Below, piece by piece: positions 1 to 8,439 of a stretch of DNA of 21,515 bases. How positions within the stretch are numbered: the stretch's first letter is position 1; every line of letters starts with the position of its first letter. Both the position numbers and the translations under genes were made by a program. This DNA is from Amoeboradix gromovi (taxonomy: Eukaryota > Sanchytriomycota > Sanchytriomycetes > Sanchytriales > Sanchytriaceae). The DNA is taken from positions 1 through 21,515 of the forward strand of contig JADGIF010000092.1 in the NCBI GenBank assembly GCA_018985225.1. Direction: 5' to 3'. The notes under the pieces are model-generated. The model did not search any database, had not been told where the DNA came from, and worked only from the letters and a program-made list of their open reading frames with translations.

Positions 1-187
1 TCTAAGAAAATGCACCTTTTGCTTAGATGCTCAAAGACCTCTATTTGAACGAGATGCAGGGTCTTCTAGTTTTATTTTGAAGAGGGGATTGAAAGTAATG
101 AAAGAGGGACTTTTATTAATGATAGCATCTCCTCCGTATGATGCACCTTTAAAAACGAGTTAGTCTAGTTTTTATATTTGGTGTCCC
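1..187 (+). mobile_element. End of a repetitive element, cut by the window edge
   Basis: This segment matches 1904-2095 in inverted orientation over almost its whole length, with scattered mismatches and small indels. The first 22 bases (from tctaagaaaatgcacc) are nearly identical to the complement of 2074-2095. The last ~30 bases (157-187), ending TTTGGTGTCCC, recur at 2291-2322 and, more diverged, inverted at 21105-21137. Reading frame 3 is nearly open, and the deduced peptide contains CTFCLDAQ, FILKRG and SSFYIWCP. One in-frame TAG precedes SSFYIWCP, so this is a decayed coding fragment or a non-autonomous copy. The element family is not recognised. Confidence 0.7.
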
Positions 188-275
188 TTATGAAAGAGAA
201 AGTTTAATTCAATACATAACATGCTTAGCAGAGAAGTCAGGGTAGCCTTTGATAATGCTTTTAACAAATAAACAT

Positions 276-1773
276 TTACTTAAAACCACCCAAGGAACTG
301 TAGGGTTCATATCCATTTGAGTTCATATATTCCACTACTTGCTGTGGAATCTCTTCTAGCAAACTAGCTGGTAATCTCATATTCACTTCCTCTGGCTGAA
401 AATCTCTCATTGCTACGAACTGTACAATGTCTCTGCTCGCTGTTCTACCATTTAAAGATAACGGCTTCTGGTCCCCGTCAAGTAATTTCATTTTAGAAAA
501 GTCTGCGTTTCCCACTCCAACAATTACAATGCTCAATGGACAATTGCAAGCATCGATGATAACATCTACCGTTGCGTCCATATCTGTAATCTCTCCATCA
601 GTCGTTATCATCAGTATGAAGTACTTTGAAGATCCGTTCTTTTCGGCATTCACCATATCGACCATTTTTTTAATAATTGGTGCAAAATTCTGAGTTAGTC
701 CTAAATACGGTTGGCCCATACAATTCTACCTGTGACAAGCAATTCCTATATGCTCCCAAGATGCCTGAAACACCAAATACATTTGCATTAGGCTGAAATG
801 AAACGTTGAAGTCATGATAAACAATTCCCTTGATCTTGGCACCGAAGCCATAAACAGGGAATAGCCTATCGCTATCGTAATATTCTAGTACACCCCCTAT
901 CGAGGATATAGCATGCTCATATGCAGTCATTGGGCTGTTGATATAGTGCAATGAATGCGTGTCTTGTGGGTTACCATTGGATCCTGTAAAATCAATTGCG
1001 ACAGCAAAGTTAAGCTGAGTTCCAGTCTGTATATAGTCAAGAAAAGAATATTCTTTCAACTCTTTAACATTATAGAATTTCAAAAGGCCTGATTTTTTGC
1101 CCTTCTTGCTAATCAATTGAGCTTCCTGGGAGTCTTTTATATTAGCCACGTCTATATCACACAAACCAATTAAATCATGGGAACCGGTCTTATCCCAATC
1201 AAAACACTCGATCCTAATTCTTTCACACAAATCTAAATTAAAAGGGTTCCAATTGGGATTTAAAGTGTTTTTGATAACCTCGGATGAATATAACTTAGAG
1301 TTTGTTAAAGAATTATATATAATTACGTAGGGGTCTGATTTTCCAAATGTATCCTTTTTGTCTAATCCGACTCCGCTCAAGGTCAATTTAATTTTGCCAG
1401 GTCTTATTTCCTTTATCTCTCTACCATTGATGATAATACTGCCTTTTTCCTTGTTATTCAAAAGTAGGGGTTTTTGAATTTCCGATTTTGTAATTATTTC
1501 GCTTAGCGCAATTGTTACACTTCCTAAATCCTGGCTCTTTTTACCATCATCATCTCTGATATTAAATCTCAACAGCTGTATCTTCTCAAAGTAGTACTTG
1601 AGTTGAATTTTCGTGCTGAATACAGGACTAAGATTATTCTTTATAGTTTCAGTTCTTCCTAATTCCACTTCGTCACTATATATGACGCAGAAAGGATCTG
1701 ACTTACTAAAAGAATCTTTATTTATTAAGTCTTTGGCTGAAATTGATAACAAAATTGGAACGTTGATATCCAT
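276..1773 (-). CDS. Copine (C2A-C2B-vWA), one 19-nt intron
   Basis: Copines are calcium-dependent phospholipid-binding proteins that move to membranes and recruit partners through a vWA domain. Exon 1 is 1773-709 (355 codons) and exon 2 is 689-276 (137 codons plus TAA), giving 492 residues. C2A spans about residues 3-115, with aspartates D20, D26 and D74-D75 at Ca-binding-loop positions. C2B spans about 123-235, with GLDKKDTFGKSDPYV and FDWDKTGSHD. The vWA domain starts near 255 with the MIDAS-type DFTGSNG at 261-267 and continues through ITTDGEITDM, VGVGNADF and RDIVQFV, ending in PQQVVEYM. The two exons lie in different frames and overlap as open frames. Removing 690-708 joins ELYGPT to NFAPII exactly as in copines. 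The start is the first ATG before the C2A domain. Length and domain order are normal for the family. The gene lies between inverted copies of a repeat. Confidence 0.95.
690..708 (-). other. 19-nt GT-AG intron in copine
   Basis: On the minus strand the intron reads GTATTTAGGACTAACTCAG. It has a GT donor, a CTAAC branch-point-like element at intron positions 11-15 (putative branch A14) and an AG acceptor. Its phase is 0. Because 19 is not a multiple of three, retention shifts the frame and reaches a stop 13 codons after the junction. Excision restores ELYGPT|NFAPII, the conserved copine core. A sequencing deletion is unlikely to leave such an exact GT-branch-AG unit. Confidence 0.92.
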
Positions 1774-1903
1774 TTTAAGGAGAGGCTTGTTTTCAATAGT
1801 TTTACGTATCTAGTTTTCAAAAATATATGATAGAGTTTAGAGACATTGATCTCTCGATATATCTGATACTCTCCTTTCGAAGATCTAAACTGCAATTAAA
1901 CAT

Positions 1904-2322
1904 GGGACACCAAATATAAAAACTAGACCAAGTCGTTTTTAAAGTTGGTACTCCATAAGGAGGAATACTATTAGTAATAAAAGTTCTTCTTTCATTGATG
2001 TCATTCCTCTCTTTAAAATAAAACAAGATGACCCACTAGCTCTTTCAAATAGTGGAGGACTTTGAGTGTCTAGGCAAAAGGTGCATTTTCTTAGACGATA
2101 CTCTTTATCTGTTCCATTTTCTTCTTAACACCTTTTGTATAACTTATTTTTTATTTTCTCTTCTTATTAATCATTGTTTCTAGGATTTTGATGGATGAAA
2201 GTCTTCATACTAAAATAATTTACTTGAAACCATCGGATTAATTTAATTTAATTTACTATCGGTTAATACAATTGAAATAATACTGTTTCAGAAAGTTAGT
2301 CTAGTTTTATATTTGGTGTCCC
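1904..2322. mobile_element. 419-bp element with ~30-bp terminal inverted repeats
   Basis: The left end begins GGGACACCAAATATAAAA (1904 onward) and the right end (2291-2322) is its inverted complement, with one missing T and a few differences. The flanking four bases are ACAT on both sides (1900-1903 and 2323-2326), a possible target-site duplication. The left 192 bases are an inverted copy of 1-187. A short minus-strand open frame within it encodes ERRTFITNSIPPYGV followed by SSFYIWCP, similar to the decayed frame at 1-187. It could be a MITE-like non-autonomous transposon, or a fragment of a coding repeat whose conserved end only looks like a terminal repeat. The four-base duplication alone could be chance. 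Confidence 0.55.
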
Positions 2323-2367
2323 ACATGTTGGTACTTCATTTTTGATTGTTTTTTGCAACACAGTTTA

Positions 2368-4164
2368 ATGGTTTCTACGAGTTTGCAATCAAATGTGCAA
2401 AATTTTCTAGTCAATTGCGTCGGATTAGGGTTTTTGGTTATTATATATTTTACAATATCGTTACTCTCGCCATATTTAGTTCCTTTATTTTGGGCCATAG
2501 TCCTGTCAATTCCTTTGTACGACATCAAATCGCTTTTCATTGATTATATTGAAGAGGATTTAAAAGATGATGAAATCACTTTATTTGGTGTGATGTTAAC
2601 ATCTATCCATGTCATTTTGGAATGGGCATGCAGCCCAGCATATATTGTCTTTTACACGGTGGTCAAGTCGTATTTAAAATTGGTTTACTTTGCTTTTAAT
2701 GTTGAGCCAAGTGAGACTACGGATAGCCCGAGCTCTAGCACAGATGTGAATTTGTCTCCTGGCAAATATTTGGCAGAGAAATCGTTGAAAGAACAAAAAT
2801 CAATTATTTCAGAGAAACTAAAATCAACATTTAATAAGGGGACATTCTTCTATTTCAGAATATTGCTGTCTATTGGTACGTTAGCTATTTTATACGAACT
2901 ACTCATTGTTAAGCAGCTTGGTATAGTGTGCGCATTTGTAATCCTAATTTTAATATTTCTACATATTTGTTATCATGCCACCCGATTCTTATCTTTGAAG
3001 TATATGCCCTCTTCTTTTAATGAGTATTTATCAGACTACACGAAGTCTTCGACCAAGTCTTTCATTTTAAACAATACTAATACACTATTAACTTACTCAA
3101 TTGTTTTTGGCTCAATACTAACAGGCATTTTCATATCTATCTTTCTATCTTTTGAATGCGTAAACGAGTTTCAATACCTCGCTGTCAACTCTATGGAATT
3201 CGTCGACCAGTTCTTGCAAAATGATGTAAAACATGAATTACACTCCCAACTGTCAAACGTCATAAACCATGGCTATTCTTACATTGACGATCAAGTTTTC
3301 ATGAAGAACTCCAATTTAACTGCCTCTGATGTCCAAATAAAAGTTCAAAATATGTTCAAAACTTTACCGCATGTGCAGTCATTGTATCACAATCTGACTC
3401 GTGGTCAGTTCTCAATTTTATTAAATACAACTGCTTTGAAGCTAATATTTGATGAGCTAAGCCAGAACACATACAGTAAGAACGAGATCAGTATGCTGAG
3501 TCAAGTAAAAGGGATAGTTACAACATTTCTCAGTAACATTGCACAAAATGCTTTGCTGACAGGATTGAACATATTTACATCCATAATAACGCTTGTTTCT
3601 ACAATGTTCGATTGGATATTCAAGATTATACTGTTTTTGACTGTATTGGTATATTTGGTAAGTAACAAACATTCTATCATACATTACTTGACGATAACTT
3701 TAGAAATGGTAGACCCGAGCCATTATATAGTGGATGCATTGGAGACCTGTATTAGCAGTACATTGAGTGTTAATTTGAGATTGGGTATATTTTACTTTAT
3801 ATTTACAGCAATAAGCTTTTACATTTGCAAAGTACCGGTTATATTTATACCGGCTATTGCTAGCAGTGTGCTTGCCATATTACCATTTATGAATCCAATG
3901 TTAATAGCGGTTGTGCCGACCGTAATACTTTGGCTACAGGGTCATCTGATTACAAGCGTTGCCTTGATTGCAAGCCATGTTTTGGTTAGCTTTGTAGTTA
4001 TTCCATTGTTCTACGAGGAAATAAATGGAGTAGATCCTTATTTTGGGAGCTTAAGCATTGCATTAGGTATCTATACATATGGACTAGAAGGAACAATACT
4101 GGGACCAATATTGATGTCACTAATTCCTGCTGGATATAAATTTTTAAAGTTCTATCTTGAATAA
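2368..4164 (+). CDS. TMEM245/AI-2E-transporter-like membrane protein
   Basis: This is a 598-residue polytopic membrane protein. The first ATG of the frame is at 2368; an upstream in-frame TTG is not a credible eukaryotic start. Hydrophobic segments lie near residues 15-50, 70-105, 160-210, 240-265 and several more after 370. The C-terminal third resembles the AI-2E transporter family: a run of helices followed by a GSLSIALGIYTYGLEGTILG segment and GPILMSL. The N-terminal YLVPLFWAIVLSIPLYDIKS resembles the start of animal TMEM245. Animal TMEM245 is longer (about 880 residues), so this is a shortened form. Its substrate is unknown. The stop codon TAA lies inside AATAAA at 4160-4165. The gene starts 45 bp after the small repeat element, so its promoter may overlap that element. 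Confidence 0.75.
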   Translation: MVSTSLQSNVQNFLVNCVGLGFLVIIYFTISLLSPYLVPLFWAIVLSIPLYDIKSLFIDYIEEDLKDDEITLFGVMLTSIHVILEWACSPAYIVFYTVVKSYLKLVYFAFNVEPSETTDSPSSSTDVNLSPGKYLAEKSLKEQKSIISEKLKSTFNKGTFFYFRILLSIGTLAILYELLIVKQLGIVCAFVILILIFLHICYHATRFLSLKYMPSSFNEYLSDYTKSSTKSFILNNTNTLLTYSIVFGSILTGIFISIFLSFECVNEFQYLAVNSMEFVDQFLQNDVKHELHSQLSNVINHGYSYIDDQVFMKNSNLTASDVQIKVQNMFKTLPHVQSLYHNLTRGQFSILLNTTALKLIFDELSQNTYSKNEISMLSQVKGIVTTFLSNIAQNALLTGLNIFTSIITLVSTMFDWIFKIILFLTVLVYLVSNKHSIIHYLTITLEMVDPSHYIVDALETCISSTLSVNLRLGIFYFIFTAISFYICKVPVIFIPAIASSVLAILPFMNPMLIAVVPTVILWLQGHLITSVALIASHVLVSFVVIPLFYEEINGVDPYFGSLSIALGIYTYGLEGTILGPILMSLIPAGYKFLKFYLE

Positions 4165-4610
4165 ATGTCATTGCTTTATGTTAATATGAACTTTCAAGAG
4201 TCCCCATTTTCTCCTTGCTTCTGTATAATCTAGTCGCCATTTATTGGGTTGCAAACTTTGGAAACGCACTGACTAACGAAGGCATAATATCGCCTGTCAA
4301 TGCAATATTTCTATTAAATCTTCGATTATTTTATGCAAAGTGCAAGTTCGACTTTCTACTCTCCATCTTCTGCAACTATTGTTCGCATTGTGATCCGGAC
4401 TATCTATATCCAAATTGAATGACTACTCAACTTTGAATACAAAGAAATTTTAATATTCTTATTATGCTAGTAAACCATATTACTATTTTCTTTTCAAATA
4501 AATAACAGAGTTCTTTTAACTTGCAATACATATAACACAATATTTTTGCAAAACTTAAAGAGCGTTTTTCGACTGCTAAGCTTAAATTGGAAAATTTTTC
4601 AAAACGTTAA
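4165..4610. other. Intergenic stretch, no gene seen
   Basis: About 446 bp between TMEM245 and SF3B6. An open frame at 4215-4418 begins with TTG and has no internal ATG start or recognisable family. The minus strand shows only short ATG peptides. The last ~150 bp are very AT-rich and probably hold the SF3B6 promoter and 5' UTR. No tRNA, snRNA or repeat was recognised. Confidence 0.6.
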
Positions 4611-4850
4611 ATGCCGTATGCTAATATTTATTTTATTAGACAGTTGCCGTTTAACGTTAACGCATCACAAATATTAGCTTTATTTAATAAATTCGGAGAA
4701 ATAGCACAAATTAGGCTCGGAAACGAAGAAAGCACAAGAGGAAGCGCATTTGTAGTGTACAAAGTAGACTGCCCTCAAGTGTTGGAAATGAACGGGTATT
4801 CATACCAAGGGAGATATTTAATAGTGCGGATGCATAGTAAGCAAGAATAA
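4611..4850 (+). CDS. SF3B6: SF3B6/p14-like spliceosomal RRM protein, minimal form
   Basis: This 79-residue protein is a single RRM. RNP2 is IYFIRQL (residues 6-12) and RNP1 is RGSAFVVY (43-50). The pattern NIYFIRQLPFNV, then FGEIAQIRLGN, then TRGSAFVVY, matches SF3B6 (p14), the U2 snRNP SF3b subunit that contacts the branch-point adenosine. In human p14 a tyrosine in RNP2 crosslinks to that adenosine; here the aligned residue is F8, still aromatic. Human SF3B6 has about 125 residues. This version lacks roughly a dozen N-terminal residues and the ~35-residue C-terminal tail that help bind SF3B1. The stop TAA is embedded in AATAAATAAA. TRAPPC5 starts only 37 bp downstream on the same strand. 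Another small RRM protein is possible, but the alignment around both RNP motifs favours SF3B6. Confidence 0.75.
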   Translation: MPYANIYFIRQLPFNVNASQILALFNKFGEIAQIRLGNEESTRGSAFVVYKVDCPQVLEMNGYSYQGRYLIVRMHSKQE

Positions 4851-4887
4851 ATAAAATGATATTATTTTTCATACACAAGTTTAAAAT

Positions 4888-5466
4888 ATGCAGTCAAGAA
4901 GTCTGTCGCCTTTTAAAAAGAGAAATGTGGATGAAAATGTTGATCCAGAACATAAACTGTTTAGCCATCCAATATCTGACAAATCAAAGCAAGTATCATT
5001 GTCTGCATTTGCACTACTGTATTCTGAAATAATTAGATATCACCAAGATAGAGTAAAAGGCATCCAGGATCTTGAATCTAAACTGCACGACGTAGGATAT
5101 CAAATTGGCCAGCGTATCTATGAAGTCTTGGTATATGTAACTAAATTCAAGAGAGATAATACCATTTTAACATTGTTGTCATTTCTTCACGGTACGTTGT
5201 GGCAGTATCTATTTCAAAAAAAGGCTGACGCATTAGAGAAGTCTAGTGAACATACTAATGAGTATATGATTAGCGATAACAATTTGTTAATCTCTAAATT
5301 TATCTCTGCTCCGAAGGAAATGTCTTCTTTCAGCAGCGGTGCTCTTATTGCAGGTATAGTGGAATCCTGCTGTGATCAAGCTCGTTTTCCTGCCCGCGTA
5401 ACTGCACACAATGCACCACTCGATGGATATCCCCAAAGATGCACAATATTAATCAAGTTATTGTGA
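4888..5466 (+). CDS. TRAPPC5: TRAPP complex subunit TRAPPC5 (Trs31)
   Basis: TRAPPC5 is a core subunit of TRAPP, the Rab1/Ypt1 exchange complex that tethers vesicles at the Golgi. The protein has 192 residues, the expected size. After a ~34-residue basic/acidic leader comes the diagnostic VSLSAFALLYSEI (36-48). It is followed by LESKLHDVGYQIGQRIYEVL, a WQYLFQKKADALEKS segment, ISAPKEMSSFSSGALIAGIVE and RFPARVTAHN near the end, all in family order. The final part has a short insertion before the terminal TILIKL strand. It ends in TGA and is convergent with CHAF1B, with 22 bp between the stop codons. Confidence 0.93.
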   Translation: MQSRSLSPFKKRNVDENVDPEHKLFSHPISDKSKQVSLSAFALLYSEIIRYHQDRVKGIQDLESKLHDVGYQIGQRIYEVLVYVTKFKRDNTILTLLSFLHGTLWQYLFQKKADALEKSSEHTNEYMISDNNLLISKFISAPKEMSSFSSGALIAGIVESCCDQARFPARVTAHNAPLDGYPQRCTILIKLL

Positions 5467-5469
5467 TGC

Positions 5470-5481
5470 AATAAATTTATT
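5470..5481. terminator. Shared palindromic poly(A) signal
   Basis: AATAAATTTATT is a perfect palindrome that reads AATAAA on both strands. It begins 3 nt after the TRAPPC5 stop and ends 7 nt before the last base of the convergent CHAF1B gene, so one 12-bp site can serve both 3' ends. The signal identity is seen in the sequence; the shared use is inferred. Confidence 0.65.
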
Positions 5482-5488
5482 ATATGCT

Positions 5489-6664
5489 CTATTTAATTAC
5501 AACCATCTCACCCTTTTCGTTTTTCTTTTTGATTTGCATCACTACGGGTTTTTGTTTAGCTTTTGCAAACCTTGAGCAATCGAATTCAGGATTATTCCAA
5601 GCCTTGGACGATGCATCTGCACATTCGTTTGTGTTTATATCGTATACAACGCCCAGTTCTTCTGCCTCAAATTGAAATTCGCTAATAAATCCATCTGCGC
5701 TGCCAATTATCAGTTTAACCATTTCTGACTTACTTTGATTACCCTTCCAAATATGAAAACGGCTTGCTATAAATACTGCATCTGTCAAATGTGCGTAATG
5801 AAATCCCTTGGCTGTGAATATGGGTTTATGATGCTCCGTATCCCATAATTGCAAGCCGTTTGTACTTAGGACGCAGAATATATATCTATATGGCAGCCCT
5901 AACAAGCTTGAGCTTGCAGTGATTAGATTCATTGGAATGGGATATACGACTATGCATGTTGTCTGTTTTAAAGGCGTCGCAAAAGCACATATTGGGTCCT
6001 GTAAGAGTTTTCTACCGAAAAGCAAGCATGAGTTCATCTTTTGAGAGTACCCGGAAGCCATCAAACATCCACTTCCGTCCGGAAGCCATTCGCACTTTCT
6101 AAATATTATACGATTGAAGTCACCTACACACAGTTTAGACACCTTTATCTCGGTGTACTTCTTACTAGATTTAGGTATCAAATGGCGAATACCGCCGTCA
6201 CTAAATTGGACTGAGATTATTTTGTCAATGGGATCTAAACCGATACCCTGAATTAGCTTACCTGTGAAATCAATTTTATGTATTAAATCCTGGTATTGAT
6301 GAATATATATTGTGCTGATAGTTGCTATAACTACGAATGGTTCAAAAACCCGAACATCTGCTATTGTTTGAGATTTCATGTAAGAATGACATGGGACAAA
6401 GGCTTGATCAACATCCACACTTTTTTGCCAAATTATGCAGTGTCCATCGTCACTTGCGCTGATGAAATGGCTTTCATTTAATGATCGCAGAATCATAACT
6501 GGTGTCTGATGTCTAGACAAGGTTGCAACATAATCAAAAGTATGGGACCAAACCATTATCTTTAGATCAGCACCACCTGTAATTATATATTCTGAAGTGT
6601 ATGTTATAGCATATATAGGAGCCTGTTTTTCGTGAAATGTAAGTTCGTGAATCTTGGAATACAT
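5489..6664 (-). CDS. CHAF1B: CAF-1 p60 subunit CHAF1B (Cac2), WD40 protein
   Basis: CHAF1B is the WD40 subunit of chromatin assembly factor 1, which deposits H3-H4 on newly replicated DNA. The protein has 391 residues. WD-like repeats are visible at about 15-40 (GGADLKIMVWS) and 50-80 (SASDDGHCIIWQ). The family-diagnostic half follows: FRKCEWLPDGSGCLMASG (188-205), LLFGRKLLQDPICAF (214-228), LGLPYRYIFCVLSTNGLQLWD (255-275) and GSADGFISEFQFEAEELG (321-338). It lacks the long disordered tail of animal CHAF1B and ends in a lysine-rich stretch, so it is a minimal form, like other proteins here. The start ATG lies 39 bp downstream of the TUG gene stop on the same strand, leaving almost no room for a separate promoter. 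Confidence 0.92.
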   Translation of the reverse strand: MYSKIHELTFHEKQAPIYAITYTSEYIITGGADLKIMVWSHTFDYVATLSRHQTPVMILRSLNESHFISASDDGHCIIWQKSVDVDQAFVPCHSYMKSQTIADVRVFEPFVVIATISTIYIHQYQDLIHKIDFTGKLIQGIGLDPIDKIISVQFSDGGIRHLIPKSSKKYTEIKVSKLCVGDFNRIIFRKCEWLPDGSGCLMASGYSQKMNSCLLFGRKLLQDPICAFATPLKQTTCIVVYPIPMNLITASSSLLGLPYRYIFCVLSTNGLQLWDTEHHKPIFTAKGFHYAHLTDAVFIASRFHIWKGNQSKSEMVKLIIGSADGFISEFQFEAEELGVVYDINTNECADASSKAWNNPEFDCSRFAKAKQKPVVMQIKKKNEKGEMVVIK

Positions 6665-6703
6665 TCCTCCGACTGTTTTGAAGCAAATGACAGAGATAAC
6701 GAT

Positions 6704-7843
6704 TTATTTCTTCTTTTTCATCCATTTAGGAATCTTGGTAATAATCTTTTCTGCGGCATCCTTAAAACTCGAAGAATCACTTGATTCCCTTGAAATGCTG
6801 AAGTGCTGGGCAGTTTGTATTCGGAATCCTTTTCTAACAATTTTTGGGGTCTCAATTTTGCCTTCAAACTTGACATGTATTAAACTAGCCGGGCTTAGTT
6901 GTAAATCAAACAAATGTCTTTTTTCATTTCTAGCATAATGTACTCTTAGAGCTATTAGTTCATAGTTGTTGTTACTTATTACAGTGTCCAAGAGAGTATA
7001 TACCTGCGCCATCTTTTCGATAGACCAAAAGTGTATTTCAATTATGTACTGATCAGGCATCATAAAGCGTAGCTTTGTCCTAGGAGCTTTATTCAATTTT
7101 TCTTGCACTTCTTTGTCTCGCATAGACTGAGTTTTTAACGGTTTATCCAGTCCATTTACATAATTTGATTGCTGTTGTATTAGATATTTCAATTCCCCTC
7201 CGGAAAGATTGAAGAAGTCATCTGACAACTCAATTCTTTGATTCTGCTGAACGGGTTTGTAAATTGCGATATTGCGATTGATTTCGAATAGCTCCGCTGA
7301 ATCTGAATGCATGTCACTAGAGGTGTTAACTTGCTCTTCCACAACTGAATGCTTAATGGGCTGAGAATCAGATTGAACTACACATTGAGATTCGGGCTTA
7401 GATTCAGATTGAATCATTTTATTATGTACAATACTCGTTTTTGGCTTGCCATCTTGCGCAACTACAGTTATTCTTGTTTGATTGCCTAGTTGGCAAGGTG
7501 TATCTAAATTGACTGTTATACCTTGAATGATAATATCTACAGGTTCGGTAGACACAAATTGAGCAATTTCTCTAAACGAAGTCAACGTGGTGGTGGAGTA
7601 CTTTGTTACCACGTTATTAAATGATATTCCGATTTGAATCTGATCATTTTTAATCGGAACTAGGTTTATAGTGCAGAGATTTACAAGATTAAGAAAGTGA
7701 ACTTGGGTATAAATATCCAGCTTCATTTTATTATAGTACGCACTGTAATTCGACCAGTTGTTTGCAATTAAATGAGTGTATAACACATCGTTTGTATTCA
7801 GTTGCAACTGCTTTACGGTATGAAGGTGAAAATTTACGATCAT
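6704..7843 (-). CDS. TUG/ASPSCR1 (Ubx4-like) p97 cofactor
   Basis: TUG-family proteins bind p97/Cdc48 through a UBX domain and act in vesicle retention and p97 hexamer remodelling. The first ATG (7843) gives 379 residues; the frame extends three codons further to a TTG, which I do not use. A TUG-type ubiquitin-like domain begins at once (MIVNFHLHTVKQLQL) and a second ubiquitin-like stretch follows near 67-105. A low-complexity S/Q/E linker spans about 140-205. Then come the conserved DDFFNLSGGELKYLI (208-222), the helix with EVQEKLNKAPRTKLRFMMPDQY, and the UBX domain (about 250-327), ending LSPASLIHVKFEG. The C-terminus is a basic helix, KIITKIPKWMKKKK. The stop is within AATAAA (6703-6708). 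Animal TUG is longer, mostly in the linker. Confidence 0.88.
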   Translation of the reverse strand: MIVNFHLHTVKQLQLNTNDVLYTHLIANNWSNYSAYYNKMKLDIYTQVHFLNLVNLCTINLVPIKNDQIQIGISFNNVVTKYSTTTLTSFREIAQFVSTEPVDIIIQGITVNLDTPCQLGNQTRITVVAQDGKPKTSIVHNKMIQSESKPESQCVVQSDSQPIKHSVVEEQVNTSSDMHSDSAELFEINRNIAIYKPVQQNQRIELSDDFFNLSGGELKYLIQQQSNYVNGLDKPLKTQSMRDKEVQEKLNKAPRTKLRFMMPDQYIIEIHFWSIEKMAQVYTLLDTVISNNNYELIALRVHYARNEKRHLFDLQLSPASLIHVKFEGKIETPKIVRKGFRIQTAQHFSISRESSDSSSFKDAAEKIITKIPKWMKKKK

Positions 7844-8173
7844 TGGTTTCAAAAACTAAATCGCTTACTCTAATTGAATAAACAAGCTGTAACGATGAGA
7901 TGAGCTATATCGCTATAATTTAATCTCATTTTAGACTGTTATATCTGCATAAAATAGTTTACTCAAAACCTGTTCTAAGTAAACTGCAAGTGCAAATAAA
8001 GACTAAAGACATTAGAAGAACATAATCAAGCGTTTACTGTTCAATCGTCTACAAGGCGTGGTGATCTCGAAATAATCAGCTTGGAGACATAAAGTGTCAG
8101 TTGGAAATGGACAGCCCATATGGCGGGAAACATACACTTGAAGTGTACCATCTGAATCCAATTCTACCATAGA

Positions 8174-8439
8174 TCAGTGGCATGATCTTGAGTGCAGTTC
8201 GAAATTGGCATAATGCCGCATCACGTAGATTCGTGCGTCTCGAACACATTGCTTGTATTTCAAGTACTCAGGGTCTTATACCTGTTACGCAATGATTCCT
8301 TAATTACTCTTCCATTAAATGCTTCAGATGCACACTCGCTATAAGTCCATCTCGCAGTTTCCATCCATATTTTGAGAATATGTCATATTTCCTTGAAAAG
8401 CTCCAACTTTATCGATCTTGTCCAAGTATTTTTTCTCAT
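8174..8439 (-). pseudogene. TnpB/Fanzor-like N-terminal remnant of an IS607-type element
   Basis: An ATG at 8439 overlaps the TGA of the upstream recombinase remnant as ATGA. The frame reads MRKNTWTRSIKLELFKEI, one in-frame TGA, then ILKIWMETARWTYSECASEA, then VIKESLRNRYKTL and a stop. The pattern of a basic first strand, a hydrophobic helix, ARWTYxxC and a later LRNRY is that of the TnpB/Fanzor N-terminus. After a frameshift, YKQCVRDARIYVMRHYANF (8270-8174 region) resembles the next conserved segment, which usually reads close to VRDxAxRD. Nothing resembling the RuvC motifs is visible further on, so about three quarters of the gene is missing. The family assignment is by motif pattern only. 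The gene is certainly non-functional. Confidence 0.6.

Noticed and set aside
276-719. The C-terminal copine frame as a separate gene
   Set aside because: Its first ten residues overlap the intron frame and are not copine-like. The two frames join perfectly after removing 19 nt.
2368-4164. Bacterial AI-2E exporter acquired by transfer
   Set aside because: The N-terminal half resembles eukaryotic TMEM245, and base composition and the 3' signal match the neighbouring genes.
4215-4418. Open frame between TMEM245 and SF3B6
   Set aside because: It has no ATG start, no family resemblance and an unremarkable AT-rich composition.
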